Shown piece after piece: positions 8,939-18,119 of a stretch of DNA of 64,000 nucleotides. Every line of letters starts with the position of its first letter. Position 1 is the first letter of the stretch. The translations under genes and the position numbers were made by a program. Origin of the DNA: CAMCXE01 sp036520615. GTDB taxonomy: Bacteria; Pseudomonadota; Gammaproteobacteria; Pseudomonadales; Cellvibrionaceae. The notes under the pieces are model-generated. The model did not search any database. It saw only the letters and a program-made list of their open reading frames with translations, and was not told the origin of the DNA. The stretch spans positions 14,691-78,690 of the forward strand of contig DATDJI010000059.1 in NCBI GenBank assembly GCA_036520615.1, given 5' to 3'.

Positions 8939-10306
8939 ATGCACCCAACCAATCCAGAAGAGCGTCAAAATGCCACCCAGGAACACCTGGGCCGCATCCG
9001 TGCGCTGATGGAAAACGGCACGTTCCAACAGGTGCGCAGAATACTCAAAGCCCTCTCCCCGGTCGAAATTGCCCGTCTAATTAGCTCCTCACCAGCACCC
9101 AGCCGCCCGTTAATCTGGGGTTTTGTGGATAAAGACGACGCAGGGGAAGTTCTCGAAGAATTACCGGCCGATATTCAAAGCGAATTTTTAAGCCAGATGA
9201 ACACCAAGGACTTGGTGGCTATGACCGAAGGACTGGACCCGGACGATATAGTCGACATTCTGCAAAACCTGCCGGATCAAGTGACGCAAGAAGTGCTCGC
9301 CGCCATGAGCGCGCAAGATCGCGAGCGGGTCAGCATTATTCTCTCCTACGATGAAGACACCGCAGGAGGGCTTACCAATACAGATACGATTACCGTACGG
9401 CCACGCTTTACACTCGATGTCGTACTGCGCTACTTACGCCGCCACGAGGATTTGCCGCCCTCTACCGATGCATTGATCGTTGTTAACAAAAAAGATGAAT
9501 ACCTCGGGCTGCTGCCGCTGTCCGTGCTGCTGACAAACGACCCGGCCATTACCGTACGTGAGGTAATGGAGACTGATCGAGACCCCATTCCGGCGCGACT
9601 ACCAGAAAAAGAAGTAGCCGCTCTATTTGAACAACACGACTGGGTTTCCGCCCCGGTCGTAGACGAACAGGGCAAACTGCTCGGCCGTATCACAATTGAC
9701 GACGTAGTGGATGTTATCCGCCAAAACGCGGACCACTCATTAATGGGTATGGCAGGCCTTGGCGAAGAAGAAGATACATTCGCCAAAGCACGCCACACTA
9801 TTGGCCGCCGCTTTATTTGGCTTACGGTAAATCTCGCCACAGCACTTATCTCTTCCACCGTCATTAATCTATTTAAAGACACGATCGAAAAAGTTGTCGT
9901 GCTCGCAGTACTCGGCCCTATTGTCGCAAGTATGGGCGGCGTCGCCGGCTCACAAACACTCACCGTGGTAATTCGCGGTATGGCACTGGGGCAAATTGGC
10001 CAACACAACCTCAACTGGTTATTATCGCGAGAGATTCGCGTAGGCCTTGCTAATGGTTTTTTACTTGCGCTGCTATTAGGGCTTGGCGCCACTTGGTGGT
10101 TTCACGATAGCAAGCTTGGGGCAATTTTGGGCTTAGCACTTATTTTTAATTTATTTACTGCTGCGGTGTTCGGCGCAATGCTGCCGGTATTTTTAAAATC
10201 ATTGAAAATTGACCCAGCTCTGGCTGGCGCTGTCACTCTTACCACATTTACCGACTCCATCGGCTATTTTGCATTTTTATCCTTAGCCAGCATTTTTCTC
10301 ATTTAA
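8939..10306 (+). CDS. mgtE: Magnesium transporter MgtE
   Basis: A 455-residue Mg2+ channel/transporter with the full family layout. It has an acidic superhelical N domain (about 1-135), a CBS pair (about 140-260) that senses cytosolic Mg2+, the connecting plug helix, and five membrane helices from about 285. The membrane part contains the conserved GPIVASMGGVAGSQ pore region. AAGG precedes the ATG by about six bases. The 170-base leader has a small CCACC-loop-GGTGG hairpin but nothing that I can call a Mg2+ riboswitch. The stop codon directly abuts the next start, so darP is probably cotranscribed. Confidence 0.95.
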   Translation: MHPTNPEERQNATQEHLGRIRALMENGTFQQVRRILKALSPVEIARLISSSPAPSRPLIWGFVDKDDAGEVLEELPADIQSEFLSQMNTKDLVAMTEGLDPDDIVDILQNLPDQVTQEVLAAMSAQDRERVSIILSYDEDTAGGLTNTDTITVRPRFTLDVVLRYLRRHEDLPPSTDALIVVNKKDEYLGLLPLSVLLTNDPAITVREVMETDRDPIPARLPEKEVAALFEQHDWVSAPVVDEQGKLLGRITIDDVVDVIRQNADHSLMGMAGLGEEEDTFAKARHTIGRRFIWLTVNLATALISSTVINLFKDTIEKVVVLAVLGPIVASMGGVAGSQTLTVVIRGMALGQIGQHNLNWLLSREIRVGLANGFLLALLLGLGATWWFHDSKLGAILGLALIFNLFTAAVFGAMLPVFLKSLKIDPALAGAVTLTTFTDSIGYFAFLSLASIFLI

Positions 10307-10846
10307 ATGAAATCCACGATGAACGACGAAAACTATAACGATCCAGACGAAACCGAAATGCTCAGTAAAACGAGCATGAAAAAAGAAAGCCAAAAATTGC
10401 AGGATTTGGGCATGGAGCTGACTTTACTTAAACCGCAAAAACTCGCCACGATGCCCATCAGCGACGAACTGCGCGATGCCATAGAATTGTTACATAGGCT
10501 AAACCACAACGAAGCCGTGCGCAGGCAAAAACAATTTATCGGCAAGTTGATGCGCCACGAAGATACCGCCGCTATTGAGAAAGCTTTTAACAGTATCGCT
10601 GAAAAACAAAACCGCGAAGCACGTATGCTCAAAACCATAGAGCGCTGGAGAGATAATTTAATAGCGGGAGATGCGACTGTGGCCGAAACATTTATTGACA
10701 CTTTCCCCAATTGCGACCGCCAGCAACTGCGCCAATTAATTAAAGGCGCCAAATCAGAATTTGGTCGGCCAAAACCACCAACATTTACGCGTAAATTATT
10801 TACATTTTTGCGAGATATCATTACGGCAAGTCCCGAGCAGGATTAA
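10307..10846 (+). CDS. darP: Ribosome-associated protein DarP (DUF615/YjgA)
   Basis: A 179-residue, highly charged helical protein of the YjgA family, recognised by the KKESQKLQDLGMEL opening block, the PISDELRDAI segment and the C-terminal LRQLIKGAKSEF region. Family members bind late 50S ribosomal precursors and help dimerise or activate the subunit. The ATG at 10307 touches the mgtE stop; the ATG at 10319 is an alternative and probably closer to the usual length. In pseudomonads the gene lies beside pmbA/tldE; here no pmbA follows. Confidence 0.9.
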   Translation: MKSTMNDENYNDPDETEMLSKTSMKKESQKLQDLGMELTLLKPQKLATMPISDELRDAIELLHRLNHNEAVRRQKQFIGKLMRHEDTAAIEKAFNSIAEKQNREARMLKTIERWRDNLIAGDATVAETFIDTFPNCDRQQLRQLIKGAKSEFGRPKPPTFTRKLFTFLRDIITASPEQD

Positions 10847-11154
10847 CCATAGATATACAGCAGGCGCTTGATTAACGAACTATCGCAGGCGCCTTGCAAC
10901 TTGCATTGCACTCTACATCACGATTTCCGAGCGTACGAAACCAAACAATTCATCGTGGATTTCCAAGTTGATCATGGCGCTACAGGTAACCAAATTAAAA
11001 ACCTGACCAATATATCGCGCTCCACAATCATCGCCTCGCAGAATTACCCAACGAATTTTTATACGGGCACGCATGTGACGTGTTTATGCACCGCATACAT
11101 TTACCAATTTTTCCAATGAACCAGTCTCGCACATAAAACAAAGCTGTTGTAGCA

Positions 11155-11221
11155 AGCTGGCTTTATTCCCAACCGAAAAAATGGAAAGCCGGTTACATGC
11201 CGATGGACTTTCTCATTTTTT
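11155..11221 (+). promoter_or_regulatory. Two mutually exclusive hairpins, possible RNA switch
   Basis: Hairpin A pairs AGCTGGCTTT (11155-11164) with AAAGCCGGTT (11185-11194), ten pairs including two G-U. Hairpin B pairs 11176-11188 with 11208-11221 (AAAAAATGGAAAG with CTTTCTCATTTTTT, one bulge) and ends in a T-run. They share the AAAG at 11185-11188 and cannot form together. That geometry resembles an antiterminator/terminator pair. The GCCGGTTAC...CCGATGG string is faintly like the 3' part of a c-di-GMP-I riboswitch, but the conserved 5' half is not found. Confidence 0.3.
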
Positions 11222-11741
11222 AAAGCGAGCAAAGTCGACTTTTTAGCCGTACCGATTCATCCGCATTTTCTTGCGGTCGGGCATTCGAGCTAAATATATA
11301 AAAAAGGAATTTTTTCGCCCGCTCATGCACAGCGGAACCATTGCGATAGATAATGATTTTTATCGTTTGATGTATAGCATTTTAGCCGTCCGAATCGGCA
11401 AAAATAATTTTATCAAAAAAAACGCATTCTTCGCGCTTTCTTGCTCTTGGCCAGTGGAATTACGCCAACTGTAGTACAGCAAAACTCCACTACACTATAG
11501 AGACATTTGAATCTACAAACAAAGTTCAGACCCAGCCCGACACCAAATTGGATATATTTCAGATTTGAAGAAATAAAATAATTTTTCAAAATACATTTTT
11601 CGAAAACGCACTTCACAAATACCGACAAGTTTCACTCCAAAGAATATGGCTTTTAGCAGCAACAGTAGAATAACTCGTCATTCGAGAAAATTAACCGCAT
11701 TTTTATTTACAACCAATCCCATCAATAAGCAGGCGAAAAAC

Positions 11742-11769
11742 TTGCAACCGTAGCGGGTTTAGTTAATAT
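11742..11769 (+). promoter_or_regulatory. Sigma-70 promoter candidate for the small exported protein
   Basis: TTGCAA (11742-11747) and TAATAT (11764-11769) with a 16-base spacer, ending 50 bases before the ATG of the next gene. Confidence 0.5.
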
Positions 11770-11819
11770 AGCGTTGCGCTCAGCGTATCCCTAACAAAAA
11801 AAGCCACCTAGGAGTCAAC

Positions 11820-12308
11820 ATGAAATTATTACATTTAACAAAAATAGCGACGTTTGCGACGCTGCTCGCCATAACAAATATTAGCTGTGCTTCTGAACCG
11901 ACAAGGCCTTCAGCCACAATCCCCAGCACATCCTCTCCAACCAATCCTAATTCTACTGAGCCGACCACCTCAGCACCAAATATCCAAGGTGAACCCGCAA
12001 CGGCCGCAACTGGCGGACACCAAACCGCTATACCTGCTACTGCATTTAAAACAGATAAAAATGGCTCTTTTATTCCTGTAAACAAATATGGAAAAGAATT
12101 TGTTCCCTGCAGCACCAATAGCAGAGGTACTTGTGAGATTAACAACAAGCCTGTGATAATTAACAAACTCGAAACCACAGTAATTACTGAGATCGTACAC
12201 ACAGGAAGTCCTATGTGTCTGCTTTATTGCATACAACGTCCTAGCGGTTTTCCACAAAAATGCTTTTATGACCCAAGCGTCCCAGATTGCGCAGCACTAA
12301 ATCGTTAA
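11820..12308 (+). CDS. Small Thr/Pro/Ser-rich, Cys-rich exported protein
   Basis: 162 residues. The N-terminus is a signal sequence ending at ITNISC-ASEP; Cys23 could be lipidated, although the lipobox (N-I-S-C) is imperfect. Residues 27-72 are a low-complexity Thr/Ser/Pro/Ala linker. The C-terminal domain (about 75-162) has six Cys (97, 105, 133, 137, 148, 157), compatible with three disulfides in the periplasm or outside. A strong AGGAG site precedes the ATG, and a promoter is visible, so the gene is real. I recognise no family. It converges on the FecR-TPR gene with a 10-base gap. Confidence 0.75.
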   Translation: MKLLHLTKIATFATLLAITNISCASEPTRPSATIPSTSSPTNPNSTEPTTSAPNIQGEPATAATGGHQTAIPATAFKTDKNGSFIPVNKYGKEFVPCSTNSRGTCEINNKPVIINKLETTVITEIVHTGSPMCLLYCIQRPSGFPQKCFYDPSVPDCAALNR

Positions 12309-12318
12309 TCAAACTAGC

Positions 12319-15300
12319 CTAAAAATTAATTTTTGCTGAAAGAGCTACAACTCTTTCAGCAATAAAACTGTCTAGCGTAGCCTCACGCTGAGCATTCATA
12401 TTGGCAGGAGCATCGTCCACATAGGGCTTTTTATTCTCCAGGGCATTTAGCACTGAGATACGCGTTTGCAACCAGTGGGTCGGCTCATACCTTAAATTTA
12501 AATCTAAGTTAATAAACCGCACCCTTGTTGGAAAATCGAGTATATTGTTTTGAAGAGGAAATAAATACTTCTGATCTATCGATTTTAAATTAGCCGTTAT
12601 AATGACATTATCAAGTACAGCTTTTTCCAGCATCAATCCAATCATTTCAGTATTAGCTTTGTGAGGAATACTACCCCTCACCACTATGCCTTCACGATAA
12701 AGAGTTTTACTTTTATTGTGGGCATAGGTAAAAGTTAAGGCATCAAGCCCTCCAAATGCTGTCGCAACTTGCGCGGAATATTCTTGCTCATGAAAATCCG
12801 GTGCGGTCATTGGCTTTAACTCATTATCATACTCTGGTGCATGTCTTATATCCGCGTCTTGATACGAAACAATCCCTCCCCAACCCTGGCCTTCTTTTAC
12901 AAAAGAAAGAGCGTCTATTTTTATTTGAGAATATGGTGCGTAGTCAGTTCTTCCAGCATAAGTCCCGCGAAGACGATAATGAAAGCTTTCTCTACCTTGA
13001 ATCGGAAGCGACACAAACTCATCGTGAGTCGCTTTACAAAAGATATCAAATGGGCAATTTAGGCCTAACTCTCCTTTGATCAGACTTTCATCCCAAGAAC
13101 TGTAAAAATCCTTAATGTTCTGACGCTCTACACCTACTCCACCAAAAAGCCAGTCATTTTCATAAATATATTCCAAATAATAACTTTTCATTTTTTCAGT
13201 AGCGGCATCGTATAGAACTTCAGGTTCACCTAAAGAGATTCCATCAACTTCAAAAGCCGAATAGAAATCTCCTGCACGATGAATAGTATATTCCTCGTAA
13301 CCGGTAAAAAACTGACCAACGACAGATGCAATGTTGCCTGTTATTTGTGTGATATCTGACCGAACAATTGACTGTTCATCATTTTTTATCAAAAACCCCG
13401 GAAACGAATTTTCAAAATGCGAATCGAAATTCTCATGCTTGCGAGTTTTAACTCCCAGCACCTTTACTTTTTCGGCGGGGGAATACACAAAGCCTGCTGA
13501 ATAAGCTTCTTTTTTCGATTTACTCCTAACATTGGATGAAAGCACATCCCTCGCAATTGATTCAGATATATCCCCCAAATCATCTTCTCGCTCGCCAGCT
13601 GTAACTTGCGCCAGAAAATTATCTGTCACCTGATACTTAAGCTTTGCCTCATTTACCAAATAATCCCGATCATTATTCTCTTTAAACCCATCGCTCGAAT
13701 AATGATACTGCCCCAAACTCAAATCAGTTTTTTCTCCCACTAATTGCACCTGCCCTTCCGTAGCACGGGTATTGTTTCCTGCACCTAACGCTGCAACAAA
13801 GCCGTTAATTCCATTAGGCGTAAACGCTGCGTTGTATTCGTTAATACCTATTTCGTGAGGGCCTGCGCCGGGTAACACTTGCATCGCAGTTTCAGCAAAG
13901 CCCGGTGCTAGAGGTGTAGCTCCTATGGGTGCAAGCAAGCTGGCCTGTAGCGCCTCATTGGCGCGAGCGGTTTGGGCACCTTCTTTGCCGGTAAGGGCTA
14001 TGGCCATGGCGCGGTGACCTGCATAATCATTCGGCGCAGCTCTGACAGCATCGGCAGCGGCATTAATAGCCAGTTGCTCCGCCCCCATGGCTTGGTAAAT
14101 ACGAGCTTTATCCGCCAAGCGCGTGGACTCATCGGAATCAAGAGCGCCGTCTTGGCGGTAAACCGCGCGGTTGGCATTTTTATCTATGGCAGTTTCAATC
14201 AGTTGTAGTGCTTCGCCATAGTGGTTTTGGTCGTGTTTAACCTGGCTTAAGTAATACCAAGGCGTAGGGTCGTTAGGGTCGAGGGTTTGAGCGAGATTTA
14301 ATTGAGTTTCGGCAAGTTTTAAACGGTTTTCCTCAAAGTAGCCCTTACCCAAATAAGAGCGCAGCAGGCTGTTAGCTGGATCTAATACCACCGCCAACTC
14401 CAAATGCTCACGACCTTGCTCTAAATGCCCCTGTTGAATCAGTGCCATGCCCCACCCCAAATGCGTGTAAGGATCACCCGAATCTATGCTGCTAGCTTTG
14501 GAGAAATAACTTTGCGCAGCGCGGCCCTTGCGCTGGGCTAATAAGCTAAAGCCTTTAAATGTCAGCAGGCGGCTGTGGTTGGGAGCAAGTGCCAATGCCT
14601 TGTCTAGAGCCGTGCGCGCTTGCGCTTTTCTACCAAGGGCTAAATTAAGTTCGGCTACCCGGGCGATAATTTGGCTGTCGGTTGGGGCGATGCGCTGCGC
14701 CTCTAGGGCTGAATCCAACGCGCCTTCGAGACGGCCTTGACCTTGCTGACTATAAGAATGGGCAATTAATGCTGTGGGATTAAAGGGATTATCCAATACG
14801 TTTTGCGCTGCGCGCTGCTGACCGCGCTCAACATTGCCGCTACCCAAATCAATTAAAGCCGCAATCGCTTGAGCATCAGGGTGTTTCGGGTTTAGCGTTA
14901 ACGCCCGCTGCACAAGTTGCTGGGCCTGAGGCAATTGGCCCCGATTTAATGCTAGAGCGGCGCCGAGGGATAAAATCTCAGCGCTGGCTTGCTGATCCTG
15001 GCTGATGCGTTGAATAACTTGTCCGTCCTCGCCTTTTGCCAACTGAGCTTTCACATCTTCCGGCAAGTTAAGACGGTTCGGCAGCGGCGGGAAATACATG
15101 GCCCAGCTAACAAAATCGTTAAGCTTTAACACCACTGGAGCGCCCGGAGACTGCTGACTGCTGCTGGTTCGAGTGCTCTGCCCTTGCATGAGCAACACAC
15201 TGCCCGCCGGGTTGCCGCTGCGTACGACGCCTTCAATTACTCCAACTTGATTGCTGCCATTTTCGGCGGTTACTAAAAATTCCGTGCCTTCAACAGCTGC

Positions 15301-15747
15301 GTTTACATAGGGAGCTTTAACTGTGAAGCTTTTTGGCGTGCGAGTTAAAAAATGTGCCGCGCCCTCGCTTAGTTCCACCCAAAAACCTTTATCCGGTGGA
15401 ATTAATTTTAAACTGCTGTGCTCGTTTAACCGTACCAGCGTATTATTGCTCAAACGCAATGCAGCGCGCTTTTCTTGCACAATTAGCGTATCGCCGTAAC
15501 AAAACGTTTGATTGAGACTGGCTTCATGCCATTGGTTATCTCCAGTGGCTTGCCACTGCACGCGCCCCTCCAGGCTATCTAACCGCGCTGCGAAATTCTC
15601 GCAGCGCGCAGTCTCAGCAGCGCCAGCCGCCTGCGCAATCCATAACATGCCTAATGCAAGCCAGGCCGCTTGCGAGATACTGCTAACCTGCAGCGTATTT
15701 CGCGGTGTTTGCAGGAGTTTACGAGATAAGCAAAAGTGCAAAGACAT
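12319..15747 (-). CDS. FecR-TPR-outer-membrane beta-barrel protein
   Basis: 1142 residues in three parts. After a signal peptide (to about residue 43, AQAAGA) comes a FecR-type domain (about 55-200), seen in GDTLIVQEKRAALRLSNN, the VRLNEHSSL strand and YVNAAVEGTEFLV. Residues 250-600 are at least eight TPR-like repeats (for example ALALAPNHSRLLTFKGFSLL and LVLDPANSLLRSYLGKGY). The last 500 residues are alternating beta strands ending in VALSAKINF with a terminal Phe, the signature of an outer-membrane barrel. It resembles proteins that tether a periplasmic TPR scaffold to a pore. It lies 178 bases downstream of a CHASE2 cyclase on the same strand and is probably cotranscribed. The ligand or cargo is unknown; a surface polymer export or sensing function is an inference. 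Confidence 0.85.
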   Translation of the reverse strand: MSLHFCLSRKLLQTPRNTLQVSSISQAAWLALGMLWIAQAAGAAETARCENFAARLDSLEGRVQWQATGDNQWHEASLNQTFCYGDTLIVQEKRAALRLSNNTLVRLNEHSSLKLIPPDKGFWVELSEGAAHFLTRTPKSFTVKAPYVNAAVEGTEFLVTAENGSNQVGVIEGVVRSGNPAGSVLLMQGQSTRTSSSQQSPGAPVVLKLNDFVSWAMYFPPLPNRLNLPEDVKAQLAKGEDGQVIQRISQDQQASAEILSLGAALALNRGQLPQAQQLVQRALTLNPKHPDAQAIAALIDLGSGNVERGQQRAAQNVLDNPFNPTALIAHSYSQQGQGRLEGALDSALEAQRIAPTDSQIIARVAELNLALGRKAQARTALDKALALAPNHSRLLTFKGFSLLAQRKGRAAQSYFSKASSIDSGDPYTHLGWGMALIQQGHLEQGREHLELAVVLDPANSLLRSYLGKGYFEENRLKLAETQLNLAQTLDPNDPTPWYYLSQVKHDQNHYGEALQLIETAIDKNANRAVYRQDGALDSDESTRLADKARIYQAMGAEQLAINAAADAVRAAPNDYAGHRAMAIALTGKEGAQTARANEALQASLLAPIGATPLAPGFAETAMQVLPGAGPHEIGINEYNAAFTPNGINGFVAALGAGNNTRATEGQVQLVGEKTDLSLGQYHYSSDGFKENNDRDYLVNEAKLKYQVTDNFLAQVTAGEREDDLGDISESIARDVLSSNVRSKSKKEAYSAGFVYSPAEKVKVLGVKTRKHENFDSHFENSFPGFLIKNDEQSIVRSDITQITGNIASVVGQFFTGYEEYTIHRAGDFYSAFEVDGISLGEPEVLYDAATEKMKSYYLEYIYENDWLFGGVGVERQNIKDFYSSWDESLIKGELGLNCPFDIFCKATHDEFVSLPIQGRESFHYRLRGTYAGRTDYAPYSQIKIDALSFVKEGQGWGGIVSYQDADIRHAPEYDNELKPMTAPDFHEQEYSAQVATAFGGLDALTFTYAHNKSKTLYREGIVVRGSIPHKANTEMIGLMLEKAVLDNVIITANLKSIDQKYLFPLQNNILDFPTRVRFINLDLNLRYEPTHWLQTRISVLNALENKKPYVDDAPANMNAQREATLDSFIAERVVALSAKINF
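12335..12360 (-). terminator. Perfect 10-bp hairpin at the 3' end of the FecR-TPR gene
   Basis: GCTGAAAGAG, a six-base loop, then CTCTTTCAGC, lying inside the last codons of the minus-strand gene and followed on that strand by AAAAATTAATTTTT. It may act as a terminator for the convergent transcripts, but the T-tract is interrupted. Confidence 0.4.
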
Positions 15748-15925
15748 AACTAATTACCTGAAATAGTTAACACCACAGCGCAAGCTGCAGAAATAAGAAT
15801 CGCGATATAGGCTCGACTTTTCCATTGTCGAGTTAATTTGCAGTACTCAGCTGAGCTTAAATTTAACGCTTTTAGTTTTATTTTGAGCGTATTTTTTACA
15901 GTAAAAAAGTCGCCGCTGCCGCTAA

Positions 15926-18040
15926 TTAATTAGCGTTAGGCTCAAGCGCGCGCTTACATTGCTGCAGGTAATAACGGCTGGGGCCGTCCTGCGGAAATTG
16001 CTCGGTTAACGCTTGTAACAACGTCAAAGCTTCTTCGGGTGCGCGTTTATAGGCAGCAAGCGCTTGTTTAAATTGGAATTCTAACTGGTTCTGAGCAGGG
16101 TTAATACCCGGTTCATAGAGTTGGTAGAAATGCACCTCGTGCAACTTGTTGCGCAGGTTAAACGCACCTAAATCACGCACTGCAAATTCACAGGGAATTT
16201 CTATTAATACTGCCGCCACCACATCCGAACAAATAATGCGCGTACCCAATGAACGGTTAAACGGCTCCATCCGCGATACCGTATTAACCATATCCCCGAC
16301 GGGCGAATATTCAAAATGCCCTCTAGCCCCCAAATGCCCCAAAGAAAATTCACCCCCGTGCATCGCACAGCTGGTGGGTAGTCGGTGTAAATCCGGTTGC
16401 ACCTGTAATCGTTTTTGAATGGCGCATGCAGTCCGGCTGGCGCGCAGACAGGCATCAACACTGATATGCGTATCCAGCCAGAGCGCTAACAGTGCATCAC
16501 CAACAATATTCGCCACTATGCCGCCATTGGCTTTTACTTCGTCGATTAATTCCGTGTAATAAAGGTTCATCAGTTCATGTAATTCAGCCGGAGGCAATTC
16601 TTCGGCTAAACGAGTGTAGCCTTGAATATCCGTTAACAGGCACACGCCGCTGACTACCTGATTGTGTTGTGCAAAATGCGTAATCTCATCGGTCAGTGCC
16701 TTCGCCGCCTGCGCAGGCATGTAATTGGTTAAATCCGCAATTAAATTTTGATAGCGCAATTTATTGGCGCGCAGCCGCAGGCCCACATCAAAGCTATAAA
16801 ACATAAGGCTTAGCACTAAAGGGCATGCTAAGGGTAAACGATAGTAATGCTGCGCAAACATCCAGTAGGCCGCTGTGAAGTAACCTAGGTGCCAGGCAGC
16901 GCCGAACATCCAGGCAATTCGAGGTGATAATTTCTGCGAAATCAACCAGAGCGCAAATAGCCACAAGCCTAACAACACGCTCTGATAAGAATAATTGACG
17001 TGAGTCAGCATTTGCCGATGTAACAGGTTACCCAGCGCACTGGCAGATATTTCTACACCACTTAAATCTAATCCATCGTCTTTTGAATACACCGTTCTAT
17101 ATGCGTCTAGCTGTTCTGTTTGTTGGTTTTCCACTAAACCTACATAAACTATTTTTTCTCGAAAAATTTCCTGGCGTTTATCTAAAGCCATCGCCAACAC
17201 ATCATCAATTTGCCACTGCGGCAAATGACCAGGCGGGCCATACAAATTTATAAAAACACCCTGGGTGTGAGTAAAACTGTGCCAAAGAGATAAGCACAAG
17301 GCATCACTGCAGGTGTGCAAAAATGCTCGCTGTTGCTGTGACGAAAAGTGTTTAATGTGCTGCCAAATAGTATTGCCGCCATTGAATTCAGGTGCTGCGC
17401 TATTAAGCCGCTGCAAAAACGCTTGCCAACCTACAGGATCGGCAAGGCTAAAAGCTGTTAAGGGTTGGCTTAATTTAGGCTCGCCCTGTAATTCCATTAC
17501 GGGATAAAAGTGGTCCACTAAGCCTGCTGATTTGGGTAACACAAAATGTCCTGAACCGCGAGAAGCGCTTTTAAACCGCTGCAATGGCGGAATAATTTCC
17601 TCCACATCCGCACGACCTTGCACGCCTGCGTCCAATTGATAGCGCTTTAAATAATCGAATAACACTACGCGATTGGAGGCTTTAATTGCAGCTTCCAAGC
17701 TTGCGTCCTCTTCTTCCGTACGAGCATCTTTAAAAGCCACGTCAAATACTATTAATCGTGCACCAGCTTCTGTCAGTTGATTAATCAGTTGCGCATGTAA
17801 TATGCGGGAAAAATAGCGCCTAGGCTGGCCCAAAGCTTCAGCCGCTTGTTGATTCAAACTCACCAAGGCTATTTCCGCAGGCGGCGCAATCGTCCCGCGC
17901 CACGCGAAAAACACCTGCCCTGCTAACTGTTCTGCCAATACCAACACGCGCGGTAAAACCAAGCAGGCCATAAGGGCGCCCAGGGCTAGGAGCATGTGCA
18001 TTTTACGGTTACACTGCCAGGAGTTACGGCCTACTTGCAT
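15926..18040 (-). CDS. CHASE2-domain class III adenylate/guanylate cyclase
   Basis: 704 residues. An N-terminal membrane helix (about 15-38) leads into an extracytoplasmic CHASE2 sensor domain (about 45-345). Then come three closely spaced membrane helices (about 352-418), a short linker and a class III cyclase domain (about 460-605). The metal-binding aspartates are Asp471 (LLTDIQGYT) and Asp515 (NIVGDALLALW); the transition-state residues are Asn586 and Arg590 (GDMVNTVSRME). So the catalytic set is complete and the enzyme should be active. A short helical TPR-like tail follows. It probably makes cAMP, since a CRP-type protein with cAMP contacts is encoded divergently 79 bases away; cGMP is the alternative. 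The FecR-TPR-barrel gene lies downstream. Confidence 0.9.
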   Translation of the reverse strand: MQVGRNSWQCNRKMHMLLALGALMACLVLPRVLVLAEQLAGQVFFAWRGTIAPPAEIALVSLNQQAAEALGQPRRYFSRILHAQLINQLTEAGARLIVFDVAFKDARTEEEDASLEAAIKASNRVVLFDYLKRYQLDAGVQGRADVEEIIPPLQRFKSASRGSGHFVLPKSAGLVDHFYPVMELQGEPKLSQPLTAFSLADPVGWQAFLQRLNSAAPEFNGGNTIWQHIKHFSSQQQRAFLHTCSDALCLSLWHSFTHTQGVFINLYGPPGHLPQWQIDDVLAMALDKRQEIFREKIVYVGLVENQQTEQLDAYRTVYSKDDGLDLSGVEISASALGNLLHRQMLTHVNYSYQSVLLGLWLFALWLISQKLSPRIAWMFGAAWHLGYFTAAYWMFAQHYYRLPLACPLVLSLMFYSFDVGLRLRANKLRYQNLIADLTNYMPAQAAKALTDEITHFAQHNQVVSGVCLLTDIQGYTRLAEELPPAELHELMNLYYTELIDEVKANGGIVANIVGDALLALWLDTHISVDACLRASRTACAIQKRLQVQPDLHRLPTSCAMHGGEFSLGHLGARGHFEYSPVGDMVNTVSRMEPFNRSLGTRIICSDVVAAVLIEIPCEFAVRDLGAFNLRNKLHEVHFYQLYEPGINPAQNQLEFQFKQALAAYKRAPEEALTLLQALTEQFPQDGPSRYYLQQCKRALEPNAN

Positions 18041-18119
18041 GGCTCACACGCATCATGAGTGAAACAGGGAACGATACCAGAACCGGCCAGCCCTTCCCCC
18101 ACTTATTTCGGTATCCGCC

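Larger units (their letters stand above)
10847..11819. other. Long AT-rich intergenic region
   Basis: Nearly 1 kb without a supported gene. Short open frames at 10868-11119 and 11271-11474 have no ribosome site and no recognisable product. The region holds a near-direct repeat of GCAGGCGC at 10860-10891, the overlapping hairpins at 11155-11221, a perfect 12-base palindrome AAAGTCGACTTT at 11231-11242, a CCGCA/TGCGG hairpin at 11261-11276 and a promoter near its right end. It may be decayed sequence or a regulatory RNA locus. Confidence 0.5.

Noticed and set aside
9430..10092. Open frame of 220 codons antisense to mgtE
   Set aside because: Lies fully inside mgtE, Ser/Thr/Arg-rich translation typical of an antisense shadow, no ribosome site.
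10333..10821. Open frame of 162 codons antisense to darP
   Set aside because: Mirror of a well-recognised gene; Ser-rich composition and no start context.
11155..11221. A bona fide c-di-GMP-I (GEMM) riboswitch
   Set aside because: Only the 3' GCCGG...CCGATGG string is similar; the conserved CACGCACAGGGCAAACC half and GACGCAAAGCC core are missing, so it is kept only as an unnamed switch-like structure.
18041..18119. CRP operator in the cyclase/CRP divergent region
   Set aside because: TCAC-N11-GTGA is inverted in the wrong sense compared with TGTGA-N6-TCACA; no good match found.
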